The translations under genes and the position numbers were made by a program. A DNA stretch of 39,070 nt from Chloroflexota bacterium (lineage in GTDB: Bacteria; Chloroflexota; Dormibacteria; Dormibacterales; Dormibacteraceae): positions 1 through 39,070 of the forward strand of contig VBJR01000063.1 in NCBI GenBank assembly GCA_005880175.1, written 5' to 3'. Position 1 is the first letter of the stretch, and each line of letters opens with the position of its first letter. Of this stretch, positions 23,930-31,564 are shown in pieces. The notes below the pieces were generated by a model. The model worked only from the letters and a program-made list of their open reading frames with translations. It made no database searches and was not told where the DNA came from.

Positions 23930-24373
23930 TCACTCCGCCTCCATCGCGGTCGCCAGCGCCTCCAGCGAGCGGACCAGGGCCGCCCGGTCCTCATCCGACA
24001 TCCGCCGGAGCGCGTTCGTGATGCGCTCCTTGCCGCGCCCCGCGAAGCCGTCCACGAGCTCCAGGCCGCTCGGGGTCAGCCGCAGCCAGATGATGCGCCG
24101 GTCGCTCTCGTCCCGGACCCGCTCCAGCCATCCCTGCTGCGCCAGCCGGTCGCACACGGGGACCACGGCCGCCGGCGACACCCCCAGCTCCGCCGCGAGC
24201 TGCCGGCCGCTGACGGGGCCCAGGCGGCGCACGACGTGCAGCACGTGCACCTGCGCCATCGTGAGGTTGAGCTCGAGCCACCGCGGCGCCAGGTGCGTGA
24301 CCATCACGGCCCGGATCCGCTCCACCACGGACACGAGCTGCTCCGGACCATTAGTTATCTGTGACTTAACCAT
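23930..24373 (-). CDS. MarR-family transcriptional regulator
   Basis: A 147-aa winged-helix repressor. VVERIRAVMVTHLAPRWLELNLTMAQVHVLHVV opens it, followed by GPVSGRQLAAELGVSPAAVVPVCDRLAQQGWLERVRDESDRRIIWLRLTPSG (recognition helix and wing, with the DRR motif) and a C-terminal dimerisation helix ending LEALATAMEAE. Start ATG 24373. It is divergent from the DHA2 exporter gene with only 27 bp between start codons, the classic layout for a ligand-sensing repressor of its neighbour. An imperfect inverted repeat GTTA-N9-TAAC (24354-24370) lies inside its first codons and is a candidate operator half. Confidence 0.93.
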   Translation of the reverse strand: MVKSQITNGPEQLVSVVERIRAVMVTHLAPRWLELNLTMAQVHVLHVVRRLGPVSGRQLAAELGVSPAAVVPVCDRLAQQGWLERVRDESDRRIIWLRLTPSGLELVDGFAGRGKERITNALRRMSDEDRAALVRSLEALATAMEAE

Positions 24374-24384
24374 CAAGGCTCCCT

Positions 24385-24391
24385 GTATTAT
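24385..24391. promoter_or_regulatory. Overlapping divergent -10 boxes (bidirectional promoter) of marR-type gene and exporter
   Basis: On the plus strand TATTAT (24386-24391) ends 9 bases before ATG 24401. On the minus strand TAATAC (24390-24385), preceded by an extended TGA, ends 11 bases before ATG 24373. The two boxes share five base pairs, so RNA polymerase can bind in only one direction at a time. The box lies within CCTG-TATTAT-CAGG, itself an inverted repeat. Confidence 0.5.
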
Positions 24392-24400
24392 CAGGCAGCG

Positions 24401-26254
24401 ATGAGCACCTTGCAGGAGGCCGCCCCGGCCCCGGCCGACCGAGCGGCCCGGCTCGACTACAAGTGGGTGGCGAGCGGCGTCGTGATGCTCGGCGCGGTGA
24501 TGGTCATCCTCGACCAGACCGTGGTCAACGTCGCGCTGCCGACGCTGGAGTCGGACTTCGGCGTGTCGCTGTCCAGCGTCCAGTGGATCGTCACCGGCTA
24601 CACGCTGGCGCTGGCCTCGGTCATCCCGCTCGCCGGCTGGATAACCGACCGGTACGGCAGCAAGCGCGTGTTCATCGTCAGCCAGGTGCTCTTCGTGGCC
24701 GGGTCGGTGCTGTGCGGCCTGGCCAGGTCGAACGAGGTCCTGATCGCGTTCCGCGTGCTCCAGGGCCTGGGCGGCGGCCTGATCATGCCCGTCGGCATGG
24801 CGACGCTGATGTCCGTCACGCGCCCGGACGAGCGGGGCCGGGTGATGTCCGTCCTCGGCGTCCCCATGCTGATCGGGCCGGTGCTGGGACCGACGCTGGG
24901 CGGCTGGCTGATCCAGGCCGTGAGCTGGCGGCTGATCTTCTACCTCAACGTGCCCATCGGCATCGTCGGCGTCATCATGGCCCTGCTGCTGCTCCGGGAC
25001 TCCCGCAACCCGCTGGCGCGCCGCGAGCCGCTCGACGTCGGCGGGATGCTGCTGGCGACCGGCTCGGTGGTCGGCATGGTGTACGGGCTCAGCCAGCCCA
25101 GCACGTACGGCTGGGACGCGTGGCAGACGATCGTCCCGCTCGTCGGCGGCGCGCTGCTGCTGGTCGTCTTCTGCCTGTACGAGCTGCGCCAGGAGCACCC
25201 GCTGATCGACATCCGGATCTTCAGGGACGGGGCGTTCAGCGCCGCGCTCAGCCTGAACTTCCTCGTCGCGCTGAGCCTGTTCGGCGCCATCCTCCTGTTC
25301 CCGCTCTTCCTGCAGCAGATCCAGGGCTACAGCGCGCTCGACGCGGGCCTCGTCCTGGGCGCTCAGGGCCTGGGCGCCGGCCTGATGATGCCGATCGCCG
25401 GCAACCTGACCGATCGCGTCGGGGCGCGCTGGGTCGTGCCCATCGGCCTCGCCATCCTGGCCGGCTCAACGGTGTGGATGACGACGCTGGCCGCCGACAC
25501 CTCGCGCGGCATGATCTTCGCCATGCTGTTCGTCCGCGGCCTGGGGATGGGTTTCGCGATGATGCCCAGCATGTCTTCCGCGTACGTCACGCTCGCGCCG
25601 CCGCTGATCGCGCGGGCGACGTCAGTCGCGAACGTCGTGCAGCGCGTGGCGAGCGGTCTCGGCATCGCGATCATGGCGACGGTCCTCAGCGCCCGGATCA
25701 GCGCCAACCTGCCCCACGGAGCGGGCGCGGCCGCCGCGGCCGGCGGCTCGAACCTGGCCGCCGCGCACCTGCCTCCCCAGGTGAAGGCGATGGTGCTGGA
25801 GCAGGCGACGAAGGGGTTCGACGACACGTTCTGGGTGGCCGCCGGCCTGATCGCGCTGGCGTTTCCGCTGACGATCCTGCTGCGCCGCGCGCTGCGGCCG
25901 CAGGAGGTGCGGCGGTACGCCCTTCGCCAGCTGACGGAGGGCATCGTCCTGGGCGCGGCGGCGCGACGGCTGCGGCGGGCGGCCCCGTCGGCCCGGCTGG
26001 AGCCGGAGCGCGCCGTGCCCGTGCTCAGCCAGGAGGCGCTGACCCGCTTGCGCAAGGGCCAGACGCTCCTGCGCGCTGGCACGGCCGCCGGCGGGCTGGT
26101 GCCGCGGCCCCGTCCCGGTCTGGCGACCCGCGTGTCGTTCGCGGTAGTCGTCGTGGCGGCGGTCGTCGCGATGGTCGCGGCGACGGCGCACGGCTACCGC
26201 ACGCCGGTCGTCCCGTCGCTGCCGCGGGCCGTCGCCCAGGCGCCCGCGCGCTGA
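24401..26254 (+). CDS. DHA2-family MFS drug exporter (EmrB/QacA type, 14 TMS)
   Basis: A 617-aa proton-driven efflux permease. Motif D1 LDQTVVNVALPTL and motif A GWITDRYGSKRVF, then FRVLQGLGGGLIMPVGMATLMSV, motif C-like GPVLGPTLGGWLIQAVSWRLIFYLNVPIGI and the second-half motif A-like GNLTDRVGARW identify DHA2. Fourteen helices are accounted for by about residue 495. An unusual ~110-residue C-terminal extension follows (REVRRYAL-type basic helix, arginine-rich stretch, SQEALTRLRKGQTLLRAG), with one further hydrophobic segment (VSFAVVVVAAVVAMVAATA) near the end. The start at ATG 24401 fits the leaderless -10 box. Expected to be repressed by the adjacent MarR protein until a substrate drug binds it. 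Confidence 0.93.
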   Translation: MSTLQEAAPAPADRAARLDYKWVASGVVMLGAVMVILDQTVVNVALPTLESDFGVSLSSVQWIVTGYTLALASVIPLAGWITDRYGSKRVFIVSQVLFVAGSVLCGLARSNEVLIAFRVLQGLGGGLIMPVGMATLMSVTRPDERGRVMSVLGVPMLIGPVLGPTLGGWLIQAVSWRLIFYLNVPIGIVGVIMALLLLRDSRNPLARREPLDVGGMLLATGSVVGMVYGLSQPSTYGWDAWQTIVPLVGGALLLVVFCLYELRQEHPLIDIRIFRDGAFSAALSLNFLVALSLFGAILLFPLFLQQIQGYSALDAGLVLGAQGLGAGLMMPIAGNLTDRVGARWVVPIGLAILAGSTVWMTTLAADTSRGMIFAMLFVRGLGMGFAMMPSMSSAYVTLAPPLIARATSVANVVQRVASGLGIAIMATVLSARISANLPHGAGAAAAAGGSNLAAAHLPPQVKAMVLEQATKGFDDTFWVAAGLIALAFPLTILLRRALRPQEVRRYALRQLTEGIVLGAAARRLRRAAPSARLEPERAVPVLSQEALTRLRKGQTLLRAGTAAGGLVPRPRPGLATRVSFAVVVVAAVVAMVAATAHGYRTPVVPSLPRAVAQAPAR

Positions 26255-26286
26255 CGCCCTCACCGCGGCCGGTCCTCCCGCTGCTC

Positions 26287-26658
26287 GTGGTGGACGCGGC
26301 GAACGTCGTGGGCATAGTGCCGGACGGCTGGTGGCGCCGCCGCGCCGAGGCGGCGCGTCTGCTGCGCGACGCGCTGGCGCCCGTGGCCGAGCAGGGCGTG
26401 CGCGGGCTGCCCGGCCCGGTCGAGGTCGTGCTCGTCGTCGAGGGCAGGGCGGCGCGAGTGGAGGGCAGCCCGAGCGTGCGCGTCGTGGCCGCGCGCGGGA
26501 GCGGGGACGACGCGATCGTGGACCTGGTCGCGCGCGAGGGGGCCGGCCGCCGCTGCGCCGTGGCCACGGCCGACCGCGGACTGCGCGCCCGGGTGACGGC
26601 GCTGGGCGCCGAGATCGTCGCGCCCTCCGCGCTGCCCCGGCGCGCATCGCTAGGCTGA
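26287..26658 (+). CDS. Small NYN/PIN-like domain protein
   Basis: About 123 aa. It begins VVDAANVVGIVPDGWWRRRAEAARLLRDAL, matching the first acidic strand of NYN/PIN-like nucleases (VVDAANV). AGSGDDAIVDLVAREG-type acidic residues (SGDDAIVDL) and CAVATADRGLRARVTALGAEIV (ATADRGLR) supply the other conserved positions. Such small actinobacterial proteins are predicted RNases; activity is inference. The start is unclear: GTG 26287 or 26290 are the first good codons, while the frame is open back through the MFS stop (CTG 26251). It follows the exporter closely and may be co-transcribed. Confidence 0.68.
   Translation: MVDAANVVGIVPDGWWRRRAEAARLLRDALAPVAEQGVRGLPGPVEVVLVVEGRAARVEGSPSVRVVAARGSGDDAIVDLVAREGAGRRCAVATADRGLRARVTALGAEIVAPSALPRRASLG
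26651..26656 (+). promoter_or_regulatory. -10 box of leaderless promoter for the DinB-like remnant
   Basis: TAGGCT overlaps the end of the NYN-type gene and ends 10 bases before ATG 26667. Confidence 0.4.
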
Positions 26659-26666
26659 CAGCAGCG

Positions 26667-26897
26667 ATGCGGGAGTGGGAGGACAGGGCCCGGCGCGACT
26701 GGCGCGCGTACCTGGAGGCCGGGCCCGACCACGAGCGGTCGGTGCCGACGAGCGGCCGGCCGGCGCCGGCGTGGGTCATGACGCTGCAGGCCGTCCACCA
26801 CACGAACGACCACCTCGCGCACGTCGGCACGATCCTCGGGGCCGGCGGCCTGCCGGTGCCCGACGTTGACGCCTGGGCCTATGACACCAGCGCTTGA
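26667..26897 (+). CDS. DinB-family protein, C-terminal half only
   Basis: A 76-aa open frame: MREWEDRARRDWRAYLEAG, then PAPAWVMTLQAVHHTNDHLAHVGTILGAGGLPVPDVDAWAYDTSA. This is the second half of a DinB/YfiT-like four-helix metalloprotein, where HHTNDHLAHVG carries two of the metal-binding histidines and DVDAWAY is the usual end. Full members are about 150-170 aa; the first two helices are missing. A plausible leaderless -10 box stands at the correct distance from the ATG, so the promoter and start may be genuine and the missing block may have been lost just after the start codon, as in other genes here. Alternatively the ORF is a decayed fragment. It overlaps the GNAT start. Confidence 0.55.
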   Translation: MREWEDRARRDWRAYLEAGPDHERSVPTSGRPAPAWVMTLQAVHHTNDHLAHVGTILGAGGLPVPDVDAWAYDTSA

Positions 26898-27599
26898 CCC
26901 GGCGGCGCTGCTCGCCGCGTACGACGCGCAGCTTCGCGGCCACCTGCCGGACCCGATGCCGGCGGGCTGGCGCGTCGAGCGGGACGGCCCGGTGCTCCGC
27001 CACTACACCGAGAGCGGCGGCTTCATCGGCTACCGCTCGGTGGCCGGCCTGGCGTCCGCCGAGCTGGACGCGCTCATCGCCCGCCAGCGGGACGTGTTCG
27101 CGGCGCTGGGCCAGCCCGTGGAGTGGAAGTGGCACGGCCACGACCTGCCTGCCGACCTGCCCGACCGGCTGCGGGCGGCCGGCTTCGCGCCCGAGGACCG
27201 GGAGACCGTGGTGGCCGGGCTGGCGGAGCCGCTGACCGCCGTCGCCGTCGAGGTCCCGGACGGGGTGGGCGTGCGTGAGGTCACGCAGCGCGCCGACCTG
27301 TACCGGATCGCCGTCATGGAGGGCCGGGTCTGGAACGAGGACCGCACCCGGATCGCTGAGGGCCTCGGCGCCGAGCTCGCCGCCGACCCGGCGTCGCTCA
27401 CGATCCTGGTCGCCGAGGCCGGGGACGAGGTGGTGTGCGCCGGCTGGGTGCGCTATCCGCGGGACGCGGAGTTCGCCACGCTCTGGGGCGGCTCCACCCT
27501 GCCCGACTGGCGCCGCCGCGGGATCTCCTGGAGCGGCTCGGCTTCGTGGCGCTCACGGAGACGGTGCCGTACGTGTTCACGCCGGCCCCGGCCGGCTGA
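26881..27599 (+). pseudogene. GNAT-family N-acetyltransferase, frame broken near 27522
   Basis: The gene starts at ATG 26881, inside the end of the DinB-like frame. The N-terminal half (LPDPMPAGWRVERDGPVLRHYTESGGFIGYRSVAGL...) is followed by the GNAT fold: GVGVREVTQRADLYRIAVMEGRVW, LTILVAEAGDEVVCAGWVRYPRDAEFATLWGGSTLPDWRRRGI. At the acetyl-CoA site (RRRGI, motif A) the frame breaks. In a second frame the typical GNAT end appears at once: LLERLGFVALTETVPYVFTPAPAG, stop at 27599. About 30 residues normally separate RRRGIY from LERLGF and are missing. The CoA-binding helix is therefore lost, so the product as written is inactive. Both flanks are well preserved. Confidence 0.82.
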
Positions 27600-27886
27600 T
27601 CGGCCGCCGAGCGCGCCCGCGATCGAGGCCGACGCGGCGCGGCCAGTTCCCAGTCGGCGTCCGCCATCGCCCGCTCGCGCTCCAGGCCCGTGAGCCGGGC
27701 CCACCTGCGACGGGCGTTTCGCGGGCGATGGCCCGCGGCAGCTCGGGCAGGCTCGGCCCGGCGTCGAACGGGTCCCCGGACGGCCGTGCCGCGTCTGTGG
27801 CCCGCGCTTAACCTCCAGCACCCCTGGCTCTTTCCTGCCGTGGGCTACGGTGGCCGTGAGTCAGCAGTTCAGGAGGAGAGGGGACC
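27600..27886. other. 287-bp interval without a supportable gene
   Basis: It lies between the broken GNAT gene and the phosphatase. A TACGGT -10 candidate (27846-27851) precedes the phosphatase start by 35 bp. Minus-strand open frames here (for example one reading MADADWELAAPRRP) overlap the GNAT gene and show no family signal. Confidence 0.5.
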
Positions 27887-29494
27887 ATGCCCACCAAGGA
27901 CGAGCCGCAGAGCAGTCTCACGCGCCGCGACTTCATCCGCGGCATCGGCGCGGCGGGGGTCGGGCTGGCCGCCACCCCGCTCATCGGCGGCTCCCAGGCG
28001 TTCGCCGCGCCCGACCTCTGGCTCCAGGCCGGAACCGTGTCACCCGGCGATCCCGAGCAGCTGCACCTGCAGTTCGGCTCCGACGCCAGCCGCGAGGTCG
28101 TCGCCTCCTGGGTGACGCCCGCTTCCGTCCGCCATCCCGTGCTCCGGCTGGGCACCGCCGAGCACGGGCTCGGCATCCGCGTCCACGCCGACACCCGCAC
28201 GTACGTGGACGGCAAGAGCGGCGTCGAGGTCTTCACCCACCACGCCGTCCTCGACGGCCTGCGGCCCAGCACGCGCTACGTCTACGAGGTGTCGCACGAC
28301 GGCGGCGCCCCGCTCGCCGGCAGCTTCACCACCGCGCCCGGGGGCCGCGCCCCGCTCCGCTTCACCAGCTTCGGCGACCAGGCCACGCCGGAGGCGGGCA
28401 ACGGGCTCGCGTCCGTCTGGGCCGGGTTCAACCCGCCCCAGGTCGAGCGCCTCGAGCCCCTGTTCCACCTCCTCAACGGCGACCTCTGCTACGCCAACAT
28501 CAGCCCCGACCGGGTCAAGACCTGGCACGACTTCTTCCAGAACAACCAGGTCTCCGCCAGCCGGCGGCCCTGGATGCCCGCCGCCGGCAACCACGAGAAC
28601 GAGCTGGGCAACGGCCCGATCGGCTACGGCGCGTACGAGACGCGGTTCCGCGTCCCGAGCAACGGCGAGCCCGCCGAGTTCCAGGGCCTCTGGTACACGT
28701 TCCGGGCTGGCTCGGTCCGGGTCGTCTCCCTCAACAACGACGACGTCTGCCTCCAGGACGGCGGCGACTCCTACGTGAACGGATACAGCGGCGGCCGGCA
28801 GAAGCGCTGGCTGGAGCGGACGCTGTCCGGCGCGCGCCGGGAGGAGGGCGTGGACTGGATCGTCGTGGTCATGCACCAGGTGGCCATGTCCTCCGTCCAC
28901 GACTTCAACGGCGCCGACCTCGGCATCCGCCAGGAGTGGCTGCCGCTGTTCGACCGCTTCGGGGTGGACCTGGTCGTCGCCGGCCACGAGCACCACTACG
29001 AGCGGATGAAGCCGGTGCGTGGCTTCGACCCGGCCAGCGCCACCATGCGTCCGCAGCCCGTGTCCGAGGACCTCGACGTCATCGACACCAGCCGCGGCAC
29101 CGCGCACATGATCATCGGCGGCGGCGGGACGTCGGCGCCGTCCAACGGCCTCTTCTACGACCCGCCGAAGTGCGACGTGATCATGAGCGTCGGGCCCCAG
29201 CTGCCGGCGCCTCCGGGCGGCGCCCGGCCGAAGCGGGCGCCCAACAAGGTGACCGAGGACGCGACGTGGGCCGGCCACCGGGACCCGCAGGACCCCTACG
29301 GCTTCGCCTCGTTCGACGTGGATCCCGGCCGGCCCGGCGGCATGACGAAGATCGAGGTGACGTTCTGGCGGACGTCGCCGTCAGCCACCGCGGCAGCCGT
29401 CCCCGTGGACCGGTTCATCCTCCAGCGCCCGCGCTCGGACAGCCACGACCACGACCGGGAGCGGGATCGCCAGGCGGCGACGGCGGCCGGCTAG
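27887..29494 (+). CDS. Tat-exported purple acid phosphatase-like metallophosphoesterase
   Basis: A 535-aa exported phosphatase with a strong AGGAGGAGAGG ribosome site before ATG 27887. The twin-arginine signal is SLTRRDFIRGIGAAGVGLA (10-28). A fibronectin/Ig-like purple acid phosphatase N-domain follows (QLHLQFGSDASREVVASWVTPAS, HAVLDGLRPSTRYVYEVSHDGG). The catalytic domain shows the metal ligands in order: FTSFGDQ, LNGDLCYAN (Asp and Tyr), AAGNHENE, VVVMHQVAMSS and VVAGHEHHYER. The usual GDxG is GDQA here. It should hydrolyse phosphomonoesters outside the membrane using a Fe-containing binuclear centre folded before export. It is convergent with the acyl-CoA dehydrogenase operon, with stops 9 bp apart. 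Confidence 0.93.
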   Translation: MPTKDEPQSSLTRRDFIRGIGAAGVGLAATPLIGGSQAFAAPDLWLQAGTVSPGDPEQLHLQFGSDASREVVASWVTPASVRHPVLRLGTAEHGLGIRVHADTRTYVDGKSGVEVFTHHAVLDGLRPSTRYVYEVSHDGGAPLAGSFTTAPGGRAPLRFTSFGDQATPEAGNGLASVWAGFNPPQVERLEPLFHLLNGDLCYANISPDRVKTWHDFFQNNQVSASRRPWMPAAGNHENELGNGPIGYGAYETRFRVPSNGEPAEFQGLWYTFRAGSVRVVSLNNDDVCLQDGGDSYVNGYSGGRQKRWLERTLSGARREEGVDWIVVVMHQVAMSSVHDFNGADLGIRQEWLPLFDRFGVDLVVAGHEHHYERMKPVRGFDPASATMRPQPVSEDLDVIDTSRGTAHMIIGGGGTSAPSNGLFYDPPKCDVIMSVGPQLPAPPGGARPKRAPNKVTEDATWAGHRDPQDPYGFASFDVDPGRPGGMTKIEVTFWRTSPSATAAAVPVDRFILQRPRSDSHDHDRERDRQAATAAG

Positions 29495-29503
29495 CCCGAA
29501 CCG

Positions 29504-30397
29504 TCAGTCCGTGCCGCGTGCCGGGGCGTGGCCCCAGAGCAGCCCCGGCTCGCGGAGGACGGCGGCACCCAGCCGCCGCGCCCACTCGGCCTCGCCGCCG
29601 AAGTCGTCGCGCCACGACCAGAGGCGCCGCGTGTACAGGCCCAGCTCGTGCTCGTCCGTCATCCCGATGGCGCCGTGCAGCTGGTGCGCGATCGCGGCGC
29701 TCGCCGCCGCCGCCTCGCCGGCCCGGATCTTCGCCGCGGCCACCTCGACGTCGCCCGGGAACTCGACCGCGTGCTCGACGACCGTCGCGGCGCTGGCCAC
29801 CTCGCCGGCCAGCGTGGCGAGCTGCTGCTGCACCGCCTGGAACCGGACCAGCGGCACCCCGAACTGGCGCCGCTCCTCGACGTACATCGCGGTCAGCTCC
29901 AGCACCCGCTCCATCGCGCCCACCAGCTGAACGGAGCGCAGCAGCGCGCCCAGCCGGACCACGTCCTCGCCCGCCGCGTCCGGCACGCCGGCGCGGTCGA
30001 GCGGCTCGCCCGCCAGGTTGACCGCCGGCTCCAGCCCGGCGTCCGCGGGCGCCACGAGCTCCTCGCCGCTGAGCAGGGCCACCGCCACCCGGCCGTAGGG
30101 CGCCTGGCCCCGGTGGATCACGGTCACCGGACCTGCCGGCGCGTCGCCGCCCAGCAGCCACCCGACCAGGACGGTCTCGGCGAGCGGCACGGGCGCCGCG
30201 AACGACGCCGCGACGCGCACCACCTCCGCCGCCCCGGCCAGCGGCAGCGCGGTCGCGGCCGCGGTCAGCCCGCTGTCCTCCAGCTCGCGCCACAGCGCGG
30301 GCGCCCAGCCCTCCCGCTCCGAGCGCCTGACCACCTCGGCCGAGCAGTGGCGCCGGAGGACGTCCGCCGCCGTCTGCGCGACCAGCGGGTCCGTCAT
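29504..30397 (-). CDS. Acyl-CoA dehydrogenase, small subunit of a likely heteromeric pair
   Basis: A 297-aa acyl-CoA dehydrogenase-like protein. The N-terminus TDPLVAQTAADVLRRHC and the AAPVPLAETVLVGWLLGG segment lead to the C-terminal helical domain: RSVQLVGAMERVLELTAMYVEERRQFGVPLVRFQAVQQQLATLAGEV and HQLHGAIGMTDEHELGLYTRRLWSW. It is shorter than a normal 380-aa enzyme and lacks an EPDAGSD flavin motif. Its start overlaps the upstream larger dehydrogenase stop by four bases (ATGA). This pairing matches the alpha2beta2 heterotetrameric acyl-CoA dehydrogenases of actinobacterial steroid side-chain degradation (ChsE/FadE type), where two adjacent genes share the active site. The substrate is not deducible. 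Confidence 0.87.
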   Translation of the reverse strand: MTDPLVAQTAADVLRRHCSAEVVRRSEREGWAPALWRELEDSGLTAAATALPLAGAAEVVRVAASFAAPVPLAETVLVGWLLGGDAPAGPVTVIHRGQAPYGRVAVALLSGEELVAPADAGLEPAVNLAGEPLDRAGVPDAAGEDVVRLGALLRSVQLVGAMERVLELTAMYVEERRQFGVPLVRFQAVQQQLATLAGEVASAATVVEHAVEFPGDVEVAAAKIRAGEAAAASAAIAHQLHGAIGMTDEHELGLYTRRLWSWRDDFGGEAEWARRLGAAVLREPGLLWGHAPARGTD

Positions 30398-31439
30398 CGG
30401 CCGACCAGCCCGCGCGCCACCACGCCGCGCAGGATCTCGCTCGTCCCGCCGCGCAGGGTGAACCCGGGCGCCGAGAGCACGGCACCGGCCAGGCCGGGCA
30501 GCTGGTCCGCCGGCACGAGCGTCCGCGCCGACTCGATCACGTCGCGCTCGAACCGCGTGCCGAGGTCCTTGACCAGGGCCGCCTCGACCGCCGGGGACTC
30601 GCCCGCCTCCAGCGCGCCCGCCACGGACAGCGAGAGCCGGCGCAGCGCCAGGAGCCGCGCCGTCAGCCGGCCCACCGCCTCGGCCGCCGCGCCGTCGTCC
30701 GGCGGCAGCGCCGCGACCGCCTGCCGGAGCAGCGGGAACGTGCTCAGGAACCGCTCCGGCCCGCTGCGCTCGAACGCCAGCTCCGTCAGCACCTGGTGCC
30801 AGCCCTCGCCCTCGCGGCCGACCAGCATCGCCTCGGGCACGCGCACGTCGCGCAGGACCACCTCGTTGAAGTGGTGGCCGCCGGTCAGCAGGCGGATCGG
30901 CCGCACCTCCACGCCCGGGGCGGCCAGGTCGATCACCACCTGCGACAGGCCCTCGTGGCGGTCGGCACCCGGCGTGCTCCGGACCAGCGCCAGCATGAAG
31001 TGGTCGTGCGCAGCGAGGCCAGGTCCGAGCCCGCGTCTGGCTCCGACATGCCGATGCAGAAGTAGCACTCGCCGCGCGCCATCGCGGGCAGCAGGCGCTC
31101 GCGCAGCTCCTCGCTGCCGTAGCGGAGCAGCAGCGGTCCGGTCTGCCGGTCGCTGATCCAGTGGGCGGCCACCGGCGCGCCGGCAGCCAGCAGCTCCTCG
31201 ATCACCACGTGGCGGTCGAGCGGCGAGCGCCCGTGGCCGCCGTACCGCTCGGGCCACGTCATGCCCACCCAGCCCCGGGCCGCCAGCCGCCGGCTGAACT
31301 CGGGGTCGAAGCCGGACAGCCAGCTGTCGCAGCGGGGCTCGAACACCTGCTCGCGCAGGAACGTCCGCACCTCCAGCCGCAGGCCGTCCGAGCCGTCCGG
31401 AAGCTGTGGCCGGCGGAACGCGAGGCGGCGATACGGCAT
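30394..31439 (-). pseudogene. Acyl-CoA dehydrogenase, large subunit, frame broken near 31008
   Basis: It starts at ATG 31439, with a -10 box TACGCT 10 bases ahead. Part 1 reads LRLEVRTFLREQVFEP, RRLAARGWVGMTWPERYGGHGRSPLDRHVVIEELLAAGAPVAAHW, LLPAMARGECYFCIGMSEPDAGSDLASLRT, the flavin-binding strand. The frame then fails, and in another frame the protein resumes as AHDHFMLALVRSTPGADRHEGLSQVVIDL, GGHHFNEVVLRDVRVPEAMLVGREGEGW, ending TLRGGTSEILRGVVARGLVGR. The missing ~20-25 residues are the standard xATxxGDGWxIxGxKxWTSGA segment. The junction reads CTGCGCACGACCAC: GCGCACG could belong to either flank, pointing to deletion or mis-joining at a short repeat. The partner gene follows with an ATGA overlap. 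Confidence 0.85.
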
Positions 31440-31449
31440 GGGAAGGCAA

Positions 31450-31455
31450 AGCGTA
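31450..31455 (-). promoter_or_regulatory. -10 box of leaderless promoter for the acyl-CoA dehydrogenase pair
   Basis: TACGCT on the minus strand, 10 bases before ATG 31439. Confidence 0.5.
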
Positions 31456-31548
31456 AACGGCGGTGGGGCCGCGGATCGGGCTCGCCGCCGGCCCAGGGTT
31501 TGCACAGCCATCGGGGCTCTGCGGCCGTCCCGGCCGGCGAGGCGCTCC

Positions 31549-31554
31549 TACCGT
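31549..31554 (+). promoter_or_regulatory. -10 box of leaderless promoter for mreB
   Basis: TACCGT ends 10 bases before GTG 31565. An alternative start at GTG 31553 overlaps this box; it would need the weak GAGG 10 bases upstream. Confidence 0.45.
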
Positions 31555-31564
31555 GTCTTACGTC

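Noticed and set aside
27398..27821. Minus-strand frames reading MADADWELAAPRRP and similar
   Set aside because: They overlap the GNAT gene antisense, need a frame change to look protein-like, and match no family I know.
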